Assembly (NCBI GenBank): GCA_025055765.1
Contig: JANWWS010000012.1
Location: forward strand, 62,001 to 126,000
DNA from: Leptospiraceae bacterium
GTDB lineage: Bacteria; Spirochaetota; Leptospiria; Turneriellales; Turneriellaceae
Direction: 5' to 3'
Length of the DNA: 64,000 bases
Every line of letters starts with the position of its first letter. Within the stretch, counting starts at the first letter, position 1. The notes below the pieces were generated by a model that worked only from the letters and a program-made list of their open reading frames with translations, ran no database searches and was not told the DNA's origin. Positions 25,724-34,858 of the stretch are shown here, in pieces. Both the position numbers and the translations under genes were made by a program.

Positions 25724-27580
25724 CTAAACATCAGCTAGCCATTCGTGAGCCGCTTGCGCTATTTGGCGCACGGTAGGTAGGTGGGTAATAATCCCTAAAT
25801 GCCCCTGTTCAAATTCAAGAACCTTATTTTTAGGCGAGCGGGCTAGGTTTTGCGTATGCATTACCGTGTGCGGCGGGGCTAGGGTATCTAAAGTGCCTAT
25901 TACGGAAAGCAGAGGTATTCTAAGTCTTTCCTGTGCCAGAGTGTAGTTTAGCTTTCGATCCAAGCTGTAGAAGGCACCTTGCTCATTCATAGAACTGAGA
26001 AACTGCATAATAACCCGAATGGATTCTTCACAAAAGACATCCTCCATAAAGAAATACCATTCGGGAGGCGTAATTTGGGGATATCCAATGAAATCCTTAA
26101 TGGTAGGGAGCTTTCCCACATCAAAGGATAAGTTGCGGATAGTCTGGGATATTTTATGTAAAAAATTAAAAAAGCTATTTAAATCAATGGTCCCAACTGC
26201 CGACTCCAGGCCTAACGAGAAAAGCTTGAAAGCAGGATCTAACAAGCTGTTGTGGCTAAGATCCCTCAAGGCCCCGGCAAACCATTCTAGCCAAGAATTG
26301 TTAAACTTTAGGTGGATATAACTTGGCGAGGTAATGGCTACAATAGCTGCGATGAGTCCTTCTGGTTCTGGCAGATCCTCCCTCTGACAAAGCCGCCGAC
26401 AATCTTCGTACGAACTGGCATAAAATTGGGGGATCATCCCTCCCATACTATGACCAATTACCACTACTCGCTCATGAGGGTAGTTTTCTTTAATCCACCG
26501 AAGGGCGGTAGGGAAATCCTCCCAAATATAGTCATCTACCGACCAAAGATTACGAGAAAGCCCTGCTTTGGGCAAGGTAAACTTACTTCGCCCCCTCATA
26601 TCTAGGGTATAGACCCGATAACCAAAACGCAGGGCCATTTCCCGAGCCAAGCGATCCATGAGAGAGCGGTTACAAAAAAAACCAGGGATCATAAGAATGG
26701 TCATTTCGCGGCCATTTAATTTTTCAGGTAAAAAGCGCTTAAGACTAATGGAAAAGCCATGGGAGGTTGGCACTATGTAGCTTGTATCTTGTCGAAAACG
26801 AGTATTGTAGCGATAAGAAAAACTTAACTGGGATTTCACAGGGATGGTCTGTCCTGGATACCGAGTATAAATGAGGGTTTCTAGACGTGCAAAGGTGTCT
26901 ATTTTGTCAATTTTGCGGCGGGCGAAATGAGCATCCCGTTCGCTATCCATCTCTTCTGATAAAATAATCTCAATCCCCTCTTGTAGAGAGTATAGCTGTT
27001 GCCATACCTCTCTTTTTTGGGCTTCATTTAGAGCTTTTCGTCGGATACCCCATAGCATGCCAATAGGCTGGCGTCGCATAAAAAGGGGAATCCCCACAGC
27101 ATAGCGCATGGTCTTGGTTATAAGCCGCCGCAGTTTCGGATGCAGACGGGGATCCGTGCGCATGTCGATATATTCGATAATGGGCTTGCGTCCCTGGCTT
27201 ACTTCAAGAATGCTCTTACGTATAATTTGAGCAGAGAGATTGCGCTCGTGGTCTAGGGCTATAGGCCTTGTCTTTGCTAAAAAACGGCGAAAACCCTCAG
27301 GAACCTGATTATTAGTTAAAGTCTTTATGTAATACTGGGATGAGCTTGCCGTGATACGTAAATTTCTACCTTGGATCATTTCAAAAATGGCAAAATCAAA
27401 TATAAGTTCATCATTTACAAAGGCAAGAGAAACCATCTTATTGACAAAAGCCGTCTGTACCTTTTTTATAAATTCCTCCCTTTCCGGAGGAATGGGGGCA
27501 ATGTAGACATCCTGTATATCAGGATGGTATTTTTCGCTCCACACCCTTACTTCTTCTTCTATCTTTACTGTTGCACTCAT
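25724..27580 (-). CDS. GAF-like/alpha-beta hydrolase fusion protein
   Basis: A 618-aa cytoplasmic protein. Residues about 30-215 resemble a GAF-type sensory domain (VQTAFVNKMVSLAFVND, AVGIPLFMRRQPIGMLWGI). From about residue 270 it is an alpha/beta hydrolase: ILMIPGFFCNRSLM, VVVIGHSMGGMI (nucleophile), VIGTLDTLAPP (Asp) and EFEQGHLGIITH (His). The fold resembles polyhydroxyalkanoate synthase/lipase-like hydrolases. The GAF-plus-hydrolase architecture is uncommon and suggests ligand-gated hydrolysis; the substrate is unknown. Divergent from the glycosylase gene. Confidence 0.75.
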   Translation of the reverse strand: MSATVKIEEEVRVWSEKYHPDIQDVYIAPIPPEREEFIKKVQTAFVNKMVSLAFVNDELIFDFAIFEMIQGRNLRITASSSQYYIKTLTNNQVPEGFRRFLAKTRPIALDHERNLSAQIIRKSILEVSQGRKPIIEYIDMRTDPRLHPKLRRLITKTMRYAVGIPLFMRRQPIGMLWGIRRKALNEAQKREVWQQLYSLQEGIEIILSEEMDSERDAHFARRKIDKIDTFARLETLIYTRYPGQTIPVKSQLSFSYRYNTRFRQDTSYIVPTSHGFSISLKRFLPEKLNGREMTILMIPGFFCNRSLMDRLAREMALRFGYRVYTLDMRGRSKFTLPKAGLSRNLWSVDDYIWEDFPTALRWIKENYPHERVVVIGHSMGGMIPQFYASSYEDCRRLCQREDLPEPEGLIAAIVAITSPSYIHLKFNNSWLEWFAGALRDLSHNSLLDPAFKLFSLGLESAVGTIDLNSFFNFLHKISQTIRNLSFDVGKLPTIKDFIGYPQITPPEWYFFMEDVFCEESIRVIMQFLSSMNEQGAFYSLDRKLNYTLAQERLRIPLLSVIGTLDTLAPPHTVMHTQNLARSPKNKVLEFEQGHLGIITHLPTVRQIAQAAHEWLADV

Positions 27581-27711
27581 ATACCACCTTTCAATCTACA
27601 AACCCTATATTCTATTAGACGAATTTTTTCGGCTTTGCGCCCTAACTCTCCATTGCCAAGTTCCCATGGCTATTTGGGGCGAAAACAAAATCCTACATCT
27701 AAATTTTTCGG

Positions 27712-28332
27712 ATGGATCGTGCCAAAGGAAAACGCTTAAGTGTGGCTTTTTTTCGCCGCCCGGTGCTTCAGGTGGCACGCCAACTAATCGGCTGCTATTT
27801 TTTCCATTATAGCCCAGAGGGTTTGGTAGGCGGTCGTATCCTTGAAACGGAGGCCTATCATGAGCACGGAGATCCTGCATGTCATGCCCATCGTGGTAAG
27901 ACCCCTCGCAATGCTGTCATGTTTGGTCCTCCCGGCAGCCTCTATGTATACTTTACATATGGCATGCATTATTGTCTCAATATTGTTTGCGAGAAAGAAG
28001 GTATCGCGGCAGCCGTACTTATAAGAGCTATGGAACCAACCCATGGTCTTGAAATCATGAAGGCAAGGCGTGGCGAAACAAGAGCTCTTAAAGACTACAT
28101 GCGAGGGCCCGCAAGAGTTTGCGAAGCCTTGGGTATAAACCTAAACCACAATGGCCTCTCTGTTGTCGATCCGCACTCCACTTTCTTTTTGACCCGCGAT
28201 GGTTATGTTCCACCGAATAAAATTGGTACAAGCCCCCGCATTGGTATCAGCCGTGGCCAACACCTAAACTGGCGATTTTTCTTAAAGGATCACCCTATGG
28301 TTTCGGGACCCAAAAAATGCAAGCTTAGCTAA
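27712..28332 (+). CDS. DNA-3-methyladenine glycosylase (AAG/MPG family)
   Basis: A base-excision repair glycosylase that removes alkylated purines. The 206-aa protein has the family motifs ARQLIGCYFF, GRILETEAYHEHGDPACHAH (catalytic Glu in ETEAY), VMFGPPGSLYVYFTYGMHYC and GPARVCEALGI. The ribosome site before the ATG is weak. The stop is followed directly by the ATG of a Fur-family gene (TAAATG), so the two are one transcript, suggesting shared control by oxidative or metal stress. Confidence 0.92.
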   Translation: MDRAKGKRLSVAFFRRPVLQVARQLIGCYFFHYSPEGLVGGRILETEAYHEHGDPACHAHRGKTPRNAVMFGPPGSLYVYFTYGMHYCLNIVCEKEGIAAAVLIRAMEPTHGLEIMKARRGETRALKDYMRGPARVCEALGINLNHNGLSVVDPHSTFFLTRDGYVPPNKIGTSPRIGISRGQHLNWRFFLKDHPMVSGPKKCKLS

Positions 28333-28857
28333 ATGGATTTTTTGCCACTAAGCCATTACTCAAATAAATTTTGGTTAATGCACAAGGGGGATGTCAACGA
28401 AGAAATGGCGCTTATGCACCGCCGCATGGCTGAGAGGGGCTACAAGTCCACACCCCAGCGCGATGAAATCGCCCGCTGGGTATTCCAGACCCACGACCAT
28501 TTCACCGTAGAGGATATACTTGAAGACTTCCGTAAAGACGGAAAGAAGATTTCTCAAGCTACCTGCTATCGGGTCATCCAAATGCTCTTACAACTAAATT
28601 TACTCATTGAGCACGATTTTGGGCGAGGGGTGCGCTTTTATGAACACACACCCGGCCACCCCCACCATGACCACATCATATGCAACGAATGCGGCCAGAT
28701 ATTTGAATTTCAAAGCGAGGAGTTAGAAAACCTCAAAGAAAGCATCTGCCAGAAAAATGGTTTTTCTATGACACGGCATAACCTCAGTATCTATGCCAAT
28801 TGTAACCGCTGTACGCCGGAAGAAAAAGCCGAGAAGGCAAAAAAACGCCGCTATTGA
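28333..28857 (+). CDS. Fur-family metalloregulator
   Basis: The N-terminal winged helix (YKSTPQRDEIARWVF, ISQATCYRVIQMLLQLNL) and metal domain HHDHIICNECGQIFEF with CxxC, followed by a second CxxC (NCNRC), are those of Fur/Zur/PerR. The class (iron, zinc or peroxide) cannot be fixed from sequence. The first ATG gives an extra about 25-residue N-terminus; the ATG at 28408 (MALMHRRMAERG), preceded by GAAGAA, would give a normal-length protein. It is a candidate regulator for the Fur/Zur-like palindrome at 50533-50554. Confidence 0.9.
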   Translation: MDFLPLSHYSNKFWLMHKGDVNEEMALMHRRMAERGYKSTPQRDEIARWVFQTHDHFTVEDILEDFRKDGKKISQATCYRVIQMLLQLNLLIEHDFGRGVRFYEHTPGHPHHDHIICNECGQIFEFQSEELENLKESICQKNGFSMTRHNLSIYANCNRCTPEEKAEKAKKRRY

Positions 28858-29543
28858 TTTCCTCTTGCTTCCTCAAAGCGCTCACGAGAGGTCTTATAAT
28901 CTGGGGATAAGGGTATCTCTAATTTGGCAACGGTTTTTGTTTTGTAATCCGAGCGGATAGTAAACATGTGGGGATCTATACCCTCCGCCTTGAGAAGCAT
29001 CATGATAAGGGTTATGCCCATCCCCGCCCCTTCTGTGTTATCCGCCATTTCCATGTAAAAATCCGCAATACTCTCATATTTTAAGCTATACTTGAATTTC
29101 TCGCGAATACGGGCATCTTCTTCAACGGTCAAGGGGCTGTTGTTGGTAACCTCAACAATGAGACGATCTGCATTATAGTCAAAGCGCACATCTACATAGA
29201 GATTTCTTTCACAGGCCTTTTGCGCATAAGTATTGATGAACTCTTCGGTTAGAATCTGCCTAAAAGATTTCATCCCTTGCTCGTAAGCTTTTTGGTCATT
29301 AATATCGATACCCTTTTCCTGAAAGAGAATCCGTTTAATATTAGCTTTCGCACCATTCATGGCTAGCTCTTTGACAGCCGTGTACACAGTTCCTAAAAGA
29401 TCCGTGCGGTTGTATTTCAAAAGAATACCAGTAATTACTGTGTTTAGCTCTTCCTCTGTTTTTCCTAGAAGGGCGTAGAGACGGATGATAACAGGCTTGC
29501 CTTGCTCAACTGCTTGTTTTATTTTAGCTATAGGATCTTCCAT
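28851..29543 (-). CDS. HATPase-domain regulatory protein (anti-sigma/kinase-like)
   Basis: I chose the ATG at 29543 (MEDPIAKIKQ); an earlier start adds 14 residues without support. The protein has an N-box helix KELAMNGAKANIKR and a G-box NTEGAGMGITLIMMLL, the ATP-binding elements of the GHKL fold, but no phospho-accepting histidine domain. It is therefore more like a free-standing ATP-binding regulator than a histidine kinase. It is divergent from the PilZ protein gene, with 94 nt between the two starts. The target is unknown. Confidence 0.75.
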   Translation of the reverse strand: MEDPIAKIKQAVEQGKPVIIRLYALLGKTEEELNTVITGILLKYNRTDLLGTVYTAVKELAMNGAKANIKRILFQEKGIDINDQKAYEQGMKSFRQILTEEFINTYAQKACERNLYVDVRFDYNADRLIVEVTNNSPLTVEEDARIREKFKYSLKYESIADFYMEMADNTEGAGMGITLIMMLLKAEGIDPHMFTIRSDYKTKTVAKLEIPLSPDYKTSRERFEEARGNQ

Positions 29544-29637
29544 TAGCTGCACTGGTCTTGTAAGTGAAAATGGTTGTCGGGTCAAGACATTTTTTCTGAG
29601 AATCCGAAATCACAAAGCCCAGTTTGAGGAGTATGTT

Positions 29638-30471
29638 ATGCCGAACCAAGAGGCTAATGGTGAGGGTGACCAACCCAAACCCCAAATTCTGGTACATCCC
29701 AAGACAATTTACTGGGTGGATATGCCAGATGTACTCTTGCCCCACGATCGTATTGAGCTCTTAAAGCATGATGTGATGATTAAGTCAGTGATATCAGAAA
29801 AGCTCAGCACACTTCCCCGCGACCCAGAAGCAGGTTATGTTTTTAACCTTGATCGCTATATTCAAAAAAATCGTACCGGCAAGCTCCCGAGTGAAATTGC
29901 CTTAGCCCAAAGGCTATTGGGTATCATCCAAAGCAATTTGGTACCTGCACGAAGCTTGGTGCATACCACCTACATTGATCCATCTTTACAGCAAATGTAC
30001 CGCCAGGCCGGGGTGTTGCTACTTGAGAAGAATATTGACTCTAAGAAAAACATTGTACCATTAGTTGGCAAATTTGTCGAATATCTCTTCCGCAATGATG
30101 CCCGCCTCAAGAGAGATTTCGTACGGATTAAAATACCAGCTGAATGGAAAAGCCCCATTCGCATCACAAATCTGCGCACTTCGGTTCCCGGGATTCGAGG
30201 AGTAGTTATGGATATCTCACTTAATGGTGTGGGGGTAAGATTTGATAAGGCAGAGAGCATAGGTCTATTTCAATTAAAAGATCCTGCGAGGCTTGATTTT
30301 TATATCGAAGAGCGCCATTTTGTTATTACCCTGGCCTTTGTAGCCAGACTCCACACCGCTACACAGGAAGGCGGCTTTATTTTTAATATCCGCAACCCCA
30401 ATATGATTAGTGATGAACATGCCACAAACTATAGTAGCATGATTTACGAATTCTTAAAGAGTGTAGCTTAA
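29638..30471 (+). CDS. PilZ-domain protein (c-di-GMP effector candidate)
   Basis: The ATG at 29638 is preceded by GAGGAG at good spacing; earlier in-frame starts would overlap the divergent gene. The 277-aa protein has an N-terminal domain of about 190 residues (ILVHPKTIYWVDMPDVLLPH ...) and a C-terminal PilZ-like part with VMDISLNGVGVRF (DxSxxG motif) and an RxxxR-like basic region before it. PilZ domains bind c-di-GMP; an EAL protein at 48733 could set its level. The combination resembles Leptospira-type PilZ proteins. Confidence 0.75.
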   Translation: MPNQEANGEGDQPKPQILVHPKTIYWVDMPDVLLPHDRIELLKHDVMIKSVISEKLSTLPRDPEAGYVFNLDRYIQKNRTGKLPSEIALAQRLLGIIQSNLVPARSLVHTTYIDPSLQQMYRQAGVLLLEKNIDSKKNIVPLVGKFVEYLFRNDARLKRDFVRIKIPAEWKSPIRITNLRTSVPGIRGVVMDISLNGVGVRFDKAESIGLFQLKDPARLDFYIEERHFVITLAFVARLHTATQEGGFIFNIRNPNMISDEHATNYSSMIYEFLKSVA

Positions 30472-30792
30472 TTAGCTCTTGCGAAAAAGATCAGACAGAG
30501 CGTCCCGAGCCAAAGCTTTATCTAAATCTTCTTTTTCCACTAACTTAAGGGAAAGCCCTTCTTTTCTTATTCGCCCCAGAATCTTAATAATAAGTTCACG
30601 ATTGCGCGCATTCGTGGCCACATAGCGAAACTCATTTTGGCATGAAGGGCACACCTTGTTTTTTAAGTAGTTTATGCCAAGAGTCTTACAATTCAAACAT
30701 TGGCCCTCCAACTCATCAATGACAATCGTATGGGCCTTTAACTCCTCAGGATCAAAGCTCTCATAAACCCGAACAAATTTTTCATTTGCCAT
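30472..30792 (-). CDS. Zinc-ribbon protein, 106 aa
   Basis: A small acidic-then-basic protein with two CxxC pairs (CLNCKTLG ... VCPSCQ) about 15 residues apart, the spacing of a zinc ribbon. The N-terminal part (KFVRVYESFDPEELKAHTIV) and C-terminal helix lack a known family. It overlaps the end of the sigma-like gene by 11 nt and is translated after it, so a regulatory partner role is plausible but unproven. Confidence 0.65.
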   Translation of the reverse strand: MANEKFVRVYESFDPEELKAHTIVIDELEGQCLNCKTLGINYLKNKVCPSCQNEFRYVATNARNRELIIKILGRIRKEGLSLKLVEKEDLDKALARDALSDLFRKS

Positions 30793-31591
30793 AATTTGTT
30801 GCCACTTTTTCTCGCACTAAAGCTTTTAGTTTTTCCATCACCAATTGAAGTCGTCTACCCGTCGTACTTTGGTGTTCCCGCATGAGTTGTGCCACTGTTT
30901 TAAGTCGAATTTTACCCACCTTGGTCAAGACTTCAATCATTTTTTGTCGTGCTTGATTCCGCAAGTAGTCCTTATTTCTAGAGGCTACCATACTTTTCTC
31001 AAAAAAAGACTCCCATTTTCGCAGCCTTGCGGCCTGCTGCTCTCTCAGCTCTTCTACCTCGGCTAGGTAACTACGGTACAGGGAAAAGGCCTTACCCACA
31101 CTTTTGTGGGCAAGACAGAGCCAGCGTAGCTCTTTTAGATCAAGAGCTATTCCATAGGCCAATTTTACGGTAATTCTCTCTTCATCGGGAAGTTCTGCCA
31201 AGACTTCTTGCAATATCTTCCGTGGGCTAAAAAAATCCATCTTCTCATCCAAGAGAAATACTCTTTGGTCATCCCAGTCTAGCTGGTCAAACTTATGGCG
31301 CCTAGGATTTTTACGTCGTCCCAGAAATTTGCGAAAATAATAGTGCAAGCGAACACTCAAGTATACGTCAAAGGGATAGTGTGCCTTTTTTTCTGCATAA
31401 TCTTTTATGAGAGAAGGAAGTTTGGGATAAAAGAAGAGATAGAAATCCCCGCCCACGTCATAGGTCATCCCGTAGCGCCGCACAGGGTAGAGATAGATTT
31501 GCTCTTGTAAAATCGCCCAGGCTTTTTGGTAGCGAACACTTCCGGCTTCCTGAAGATCTTCAAAAAGTGCTTGATAGTCTATCTCCTTCAT
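30782..31591 (-). CDS. Divergent sigma-factor-like protein
   Basis: A 269-aa protein whose N-terminal part (YPVRRYGMTYDVGGDFYLFF ... PFDVYLSVRLHYYFRKFLGR) reads like region 2 of sigma-70/ECF factors (dimerisation and -10 recognition). LAELPDEERITVKLAYGIAL follows the pattern of region 4. A further C-terminal HTH-like helix pair (TVAQLMREHQSTTGRRLQLV) extends it. The match is remote and I infer rather than prove a sigma role. The start is supported by GAGGA eight bases upstream. It is divergent from dapF. Confidence 0.55.
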   Translation of the reverse strand: MKEIDYQALFEDLQEAGSVRYQKAWAILQEQIYLYPVRRYGMTYDVGGDFYLFFYPKLPSLIKDYAEKKAHYPFDVYLSVRLHYYFRKFLGRRKNPRRHKFDQLDWDDQRVFLLDEKMDFFSPRKILQEVLAELPDEERITVKLAYGIALDLKELRWLCLAHKSVGKAFSLYRSYLAEVEELREQQAARLRKWESFFEKSMVASRNKDYLRNQARQKMIEVLTKVGKIRLKTVAQLMREHQSTTGRRLQLVMEKLKALVREKVATNYGK

Positions 31592-31666
31592 AAAAACTAT
31601 CCTCAGGAAAAATAGAGAATAGTTTTGTCACCCGAAATTATGGCAACAACATTTTAGGTGAAAGTC

Positions 31667-32515
31667 ATGAAATTTGCAAAGCTGGAAGGTCTGGGAAACG
31701 ACTACTTATTTACCGAGGACATCCCCAAGAACCCTTCGAGGGCAGCTCGTTTGCTCTGTGACCGCCATTATGGAGTTGGTGCGGATGGTCTCGTACTGAT
31801 TTTACCTCCGGATCACCCTGAGGCAGATGTTGCCATACGTATCTTTAACCCTGATGGGAGCGAAGCCGAGGTATGTGGCAACGCAATAAGATGCTTGGGG
31901 AAATACTTATATGACCGGGGTAAAACAAGCAAACAAAAACTAGTCGTCGAAACCCTCAAGGGGCTCATCCCCACCATACTGATGGTAAGAGACGGACGGG
32001 TTTATCGAGTGAAGGCTGATATGGGTGAACCCATCTTTGCACGAGCCAAAATCCCTATGCAATATGCACCAGGGGAAGAAGAATCTCAGGTTATCAATGA
32101 GAGGATATATCTTGATGGACACAATGCTTTTGAAATTACCGCTGTCTCCATGGGAAATCCGCATGTCATGATTTGGGTAGATGATGTCGATAACTTTCCC
32201 GTCGAAAAATATGGTCCTATGATTGAGAACTACTCGCTTTTTCCGAATCGCACAAATGTACATTTTTGCCAAATGATTGATGAAGACCATATCAAGCAGC
32301 GTGTGTGGGAACGCGGTGTAGGGGAAACTCTTTCTTGTGGTACCGGTGCCTGTGCCACTGTGGTAGGTGGTGTCATTCAAGGTAAAATAAAGCGCAAGGC
32401 CAAGGTAGAGCTAAGAGGTGGTATACTGGAAATTTATTGGTCTGAAAAAGATAACCATGTATACATGACTGGCCCGTGCAAAGATGTCTTTGAGGGGGAA
32501 ACCAATATCATTTAG
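31667..32515 (+). CDS. dapF: Diaminopimelate epimerase
   Basis: It converts LL- to meso-diaminopimelate for lysine and peptidoglycan. Both catalytic cysteines are present (EVCGNAIRC and SCGTGAC), along with the ADGLVLI and GNPHVMIWVDD segments. I use the ATG at 31667, preceded by AGGTGA, instead of the GTG three codons upstream. An intrinsic terminator follows the stop. Confidence 0.95.
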   Translation: MKFAKLEGLGNDYLFTEDIPKNPSRAARLLCDRHYGVGADGLVLILPPDHPEADVAIRIFNPDGSEAEVCGNAIRCLGKYLYDRGKTSKQKLVVETLKGLIPTILMVRDGRVYRVKADMGEPIFARAKIPMQYAPGEEESQVINERIYLDGHNAFEITAVSMGNPHVMIWVDDVDNFPVEKYGPMIENYSLFPNRTNVHFCQMIDEDHIKQRVWERGVGETLSCGTGACATVVGGVIQGKIKRKAKVELRGGILEIYWSEKDNHVYMTGPCKDVFEGETNII

Positions 32516-32539
32516 CAGCAATTCATAATAAACCTCCTG

Positions 32540-32570
32540 AAAGGCCGGCAGATGCCGGCCTTTATTTTTT
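32540..32570 (+). terminator. Intrinsic terminator after dapF (possibly bidirectional)
   Basis: AAAGGCCGGC-AGAT-GCCGGCCTTT forms a perfect 10-bp stem with a 4-nt loop, followed by A and six T. It sits between the convergent ends of dapF and the M18 aminopeptidase; the last bases overlap the aminopeptidase stop. On the minus strand the T-run is missing, so it may be less efficient in that direction. Confidence 0.85.
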
Positions 32571-33806
32571 GCTAAATTCAAAAAAAGCCTTAAAGAGCTG
32601 CACCACTAGCTCGTGGTCCTTCGTGCCCGCTGTTTCTCGAATACTGTGCATAGCCAACATGGGGTTTCCAATTTCCGCAGTTAAAATCCCAAGTCGGCTC
32701 GCCTGTAAAGGCCCAATAGTAGTCCCACACAGCATATCACTTCGGTGATGATAAACCTGTAAGGGAATTTTATTTCGCTGAGCTAGGTTTACGACAAATG
32801 CCTGAGCCTTGCCACTTGTTGCGTATCGGCGCATGTGGTTTATCTTAAGCACAGGACCCTCGTTTAAGCGTGGCCTATGGGTATAGTCATGTTTTTCTGG
32901 AAAATTAGGATGTACACCGTGAGCCATATCAGCCGAGATGAAAAAACCGTTGTCCAAAAGTCTCAAAAAATCTAGCCGTGAGGCCCCTGCGCTAAGCATA
33001 AGCTCTTCTAAAGATCGCAAGAAGAAATCAGATAAAGCACCCGATTCAGTTTCGCTACCTATTTCTTCATGGTCGTAGAACACCACGGCTCGCACACGAT
33101 GAGGAGGTGAGTTCGATAAAAGAAAGGCCTCTAGAGCAGCATGACACATCGCCAAGTTGTCTAGCCTTGCCGAACTTAGATATTCTCTCTCTCTACCCCA
33201 CCTCTCGCTTTTTTGAGTATCCACGAGATAAAGCTCATAACCATGTATTTGCGAAGGTTCTCGCTTAAGCTCTTGTGCTAGTAACCCCAGTAAATCATGA
33301 CCTTCAGAGCCAAAAATAGGAACCAGATCATTTTGGCGATTTATAATAAGACCTTTTTCATTTACATCCCTTTGTAAATGAATGGCCAACGAAATGACCT
33401 TTGCCATTGCTTTGTCACTGCTGTATAGTAATTCCTGGCCATCTTCTAAATAAATTTTTCCCGCCAAGCGTAAATCTCGGTCAAGCCAGGTGTAGAGCAA
33501 TGGTGAGCCATAGACCTCTGTTTCTGCAAGAAGGTAACCCTCCCTCCGTATTTGACCTAGGCTTTTTAGTTTTAGTCCCGGCGAATCCGTATGGGCACCA
33601 ATGATGTGCAGCGAAGCCTGTGACCAATCTATTGGTGGCATGTAAGCAATAGCTAAAAGAGATCCCTGTCGCACAAAATAAGATTTCTCACTTCTGCCAC
33701 AGAAAAAACCATGGCTTTCGAGTCTCTGCCTCATCCAGTCCACAGCATGAAAGGGAGTGAGTGAATCATCCAAGAATTGTTGCAAACTCTCAACAAGAGA
33801 GATCAT
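32562..33806 (-). CDS. M18-family aminopeptidase
   Basis: A metallopeptidase removing N-terminal (often acidic) residues in the cytoplasm. Its family motifs are IIGAHTDSPGLKLK, DHEEIGSETESGA and SADMAHGVHPNFPEKHD, which bear the metal-binding His, Asp and Glu. I set the start at the ATG at 33806 (GGAGAAG upstream), which overlaps the stop of the preceding gene by 4 nt (ATGA). Confidence 0.93.
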   Translation of the reverse strand: MISLVESLQQFLDDSLTPFHAVDWMRQRLESHGFFCGRSEKSYFVRQGSLLAIAYMPPIDWSQASLHIIGAHTDSPGLKLKSLGQIRREGYLLAETEVYGSPLLYTWLDRDLRLAGKIYLEDGQELLYSSDKAMAKVISLAIHLQRDVNEKGLIINRQNDLVPIFGSEGHDLLGLLAQELKREPSQIHGYELYLVDTQKSERWGREREYLSSARLDNLAMCHAALEAFLLSNSPPHRVRAVVFYDHEEIGSETESGALSDFFLRSLEELMLSAGASRLDFLRLLDNGFFISADMAHGVHPNFPEKHDYTHRPRLNEGPVLKINHMRRYATSGKAQAFVVNLAQRNKIPLQVYHHRSDMLCGTTIGPLQASRLGILTAEIGNPMLAMHSIRETAGTKDHELVVQLFKAFFEFSKK

Positions 33807-34207
33807 TTTTGCTTCTCCTTTTCCCAAAGAATCACGGCTTGCGCTAACTCCGTGGCGCAGCAGGCAGCAACAAAGGGACCTCTTTCTTTTTCCAGGGCGT
33901 AATAAAGAGCCAATAGCTGACGCATGTCTTGCTCTTTTCTGCCAGTTAAGAATTGATAAGTGCGTTGGATTTCCGGCAATAAAGTTATCTTTCTTGCTTG
34001 AAAAAGGCCATGGTATATTAAAAACAAGAGACTTCTTTTCATGCGGTACTTCTCAAGGATGTGCAAAATCAATTGCCAGCGAAAACGATACTTGGGATAG
34101 GTTGGCTCCCTCAGAGTTCCTACCAAAATACCCCCTATTTGCCCCATCGCCCTCATGATTTTCCTGTGTCCCTTATGTTTAAGGAGTTTACCCCTCGCTT
34201 TAGCCAT
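33803..34207 (-). CDS. Hypothetical basic helical protein, 134 aa
   Basis: A lysine/arginine-rich, probably all-alpha protein; the C-terminal half (RQLLALYYALEKERGPFVAA, then CCATELAQAV) is amphipathic. No signal, membrane span or known motif is visible. It is joined to the aminopeptidase by an ATGA overlap and lies 11 nt after the upstream gene, so it is part of that operon. Function unknown. Confidence 0.6.
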   Translation of the reverse strand: MAKARGKLLKHKGHRKIMRAMGQIGGILVGTLREPTYPKYRFRWQLILHILEKYRMKRSLLFLIYHGLFQARKITLLPEIQRTYQFLTGRKEQDMRQLLALYYALEKERGPFVAACCATELAQAVILWEKEKQK

Positions 34208-34218
34208 GGCAAATTTTT

Positions 34219-34755
34219 CTATTTGCTTGGATCATGCCCTTGTTGTGAGGATGGCTCTAGAGAGTAGCTGTACTCACAATAGGAGCTGCCTCGAGCCATT
34301 GTCTGATGCACTTTGTGCTGGCTTTGTGGAACAATCTTAGCAAAAAGTTCTTGGCCAATCGCCTCTCCTAAATGGCACAAAATCCTAGCTCTTGGTTTAT
34401 CTTTAAACGGACATTGATATACTCTGCGGATAACTAGGTTTTCACTTAAATATAGGTCTTCTCCCTTAATATTAGTTGCATTTTCCACAAAGCGGGTCAC
34501 AAAGAGAGCAGGCTCAAGAGCATGCTGTGTATTTTTCCTAAAAAATGGCCTTAGCCATTCACCTATGAAATTACCTGCCCACCGAGCAAGCGGCTCTAGC
34601 TCTACTTCGGCCCTTTCTCCTCTTTTTTCAGCTATCCATAAAAAAGGCAGAGCCCAGATTTTCTCCCAAAAAGTGGCAAATGTCGTCAGAAGATCATGAA
34701 GGAAAAATTCCTCATCTTTTTTTCGAAGGATTGGATCACCTTGGTCTACTTGCAT
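34219..34755 (-). CDS. Hypothetical cysteine-containing cytosolic protein, 178 aa
   Basis: A protein whose C-terminal part has CPFKDKPRARILCHLGEAIG and later SSYCEYSYSLE, a Cys arrangement that loosely recalls V4R or ATC-hydrolase-like (DUF6125) small-molecule domains. I cannot assign it. It starts 103 nt from the divergent HATPase gene and runs with the two genes downstream. No signal peptide. Confidence 0.55.
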   Translation of the reverse strand: MQVDQGDPILRKKDEEFFLHDLLTTFATFWEKIWALPFLWIAEKRGERAEVELEPLARWAGNFIGEWLRPFFRKNTQHALEPALFVTRFVENATNIKGEDLYLSENLVIRRVYQCPFKDKPRARILCHLGEAIGQELFAKIVPQSQHKVHQTMARGSSYCEYSYSLEPSSQQGHDPSK

Positions 34756-34858
34756 ATTTTCAATTTATCCCAAATCACGGAAGCCAACCATATTTTGCAT
34801 TGCAGAAAAATTCTCAAAAGGTTCTTTACCAAATGAGCATAGCCATGCAAAACGAATC

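Noticed and set aside
29485-29637. N-terminal extension of the PilZ gene
   Set aside because: It would overlap the divergent HATPase gene; the ATG at 29638 has GAGGAG upstream.
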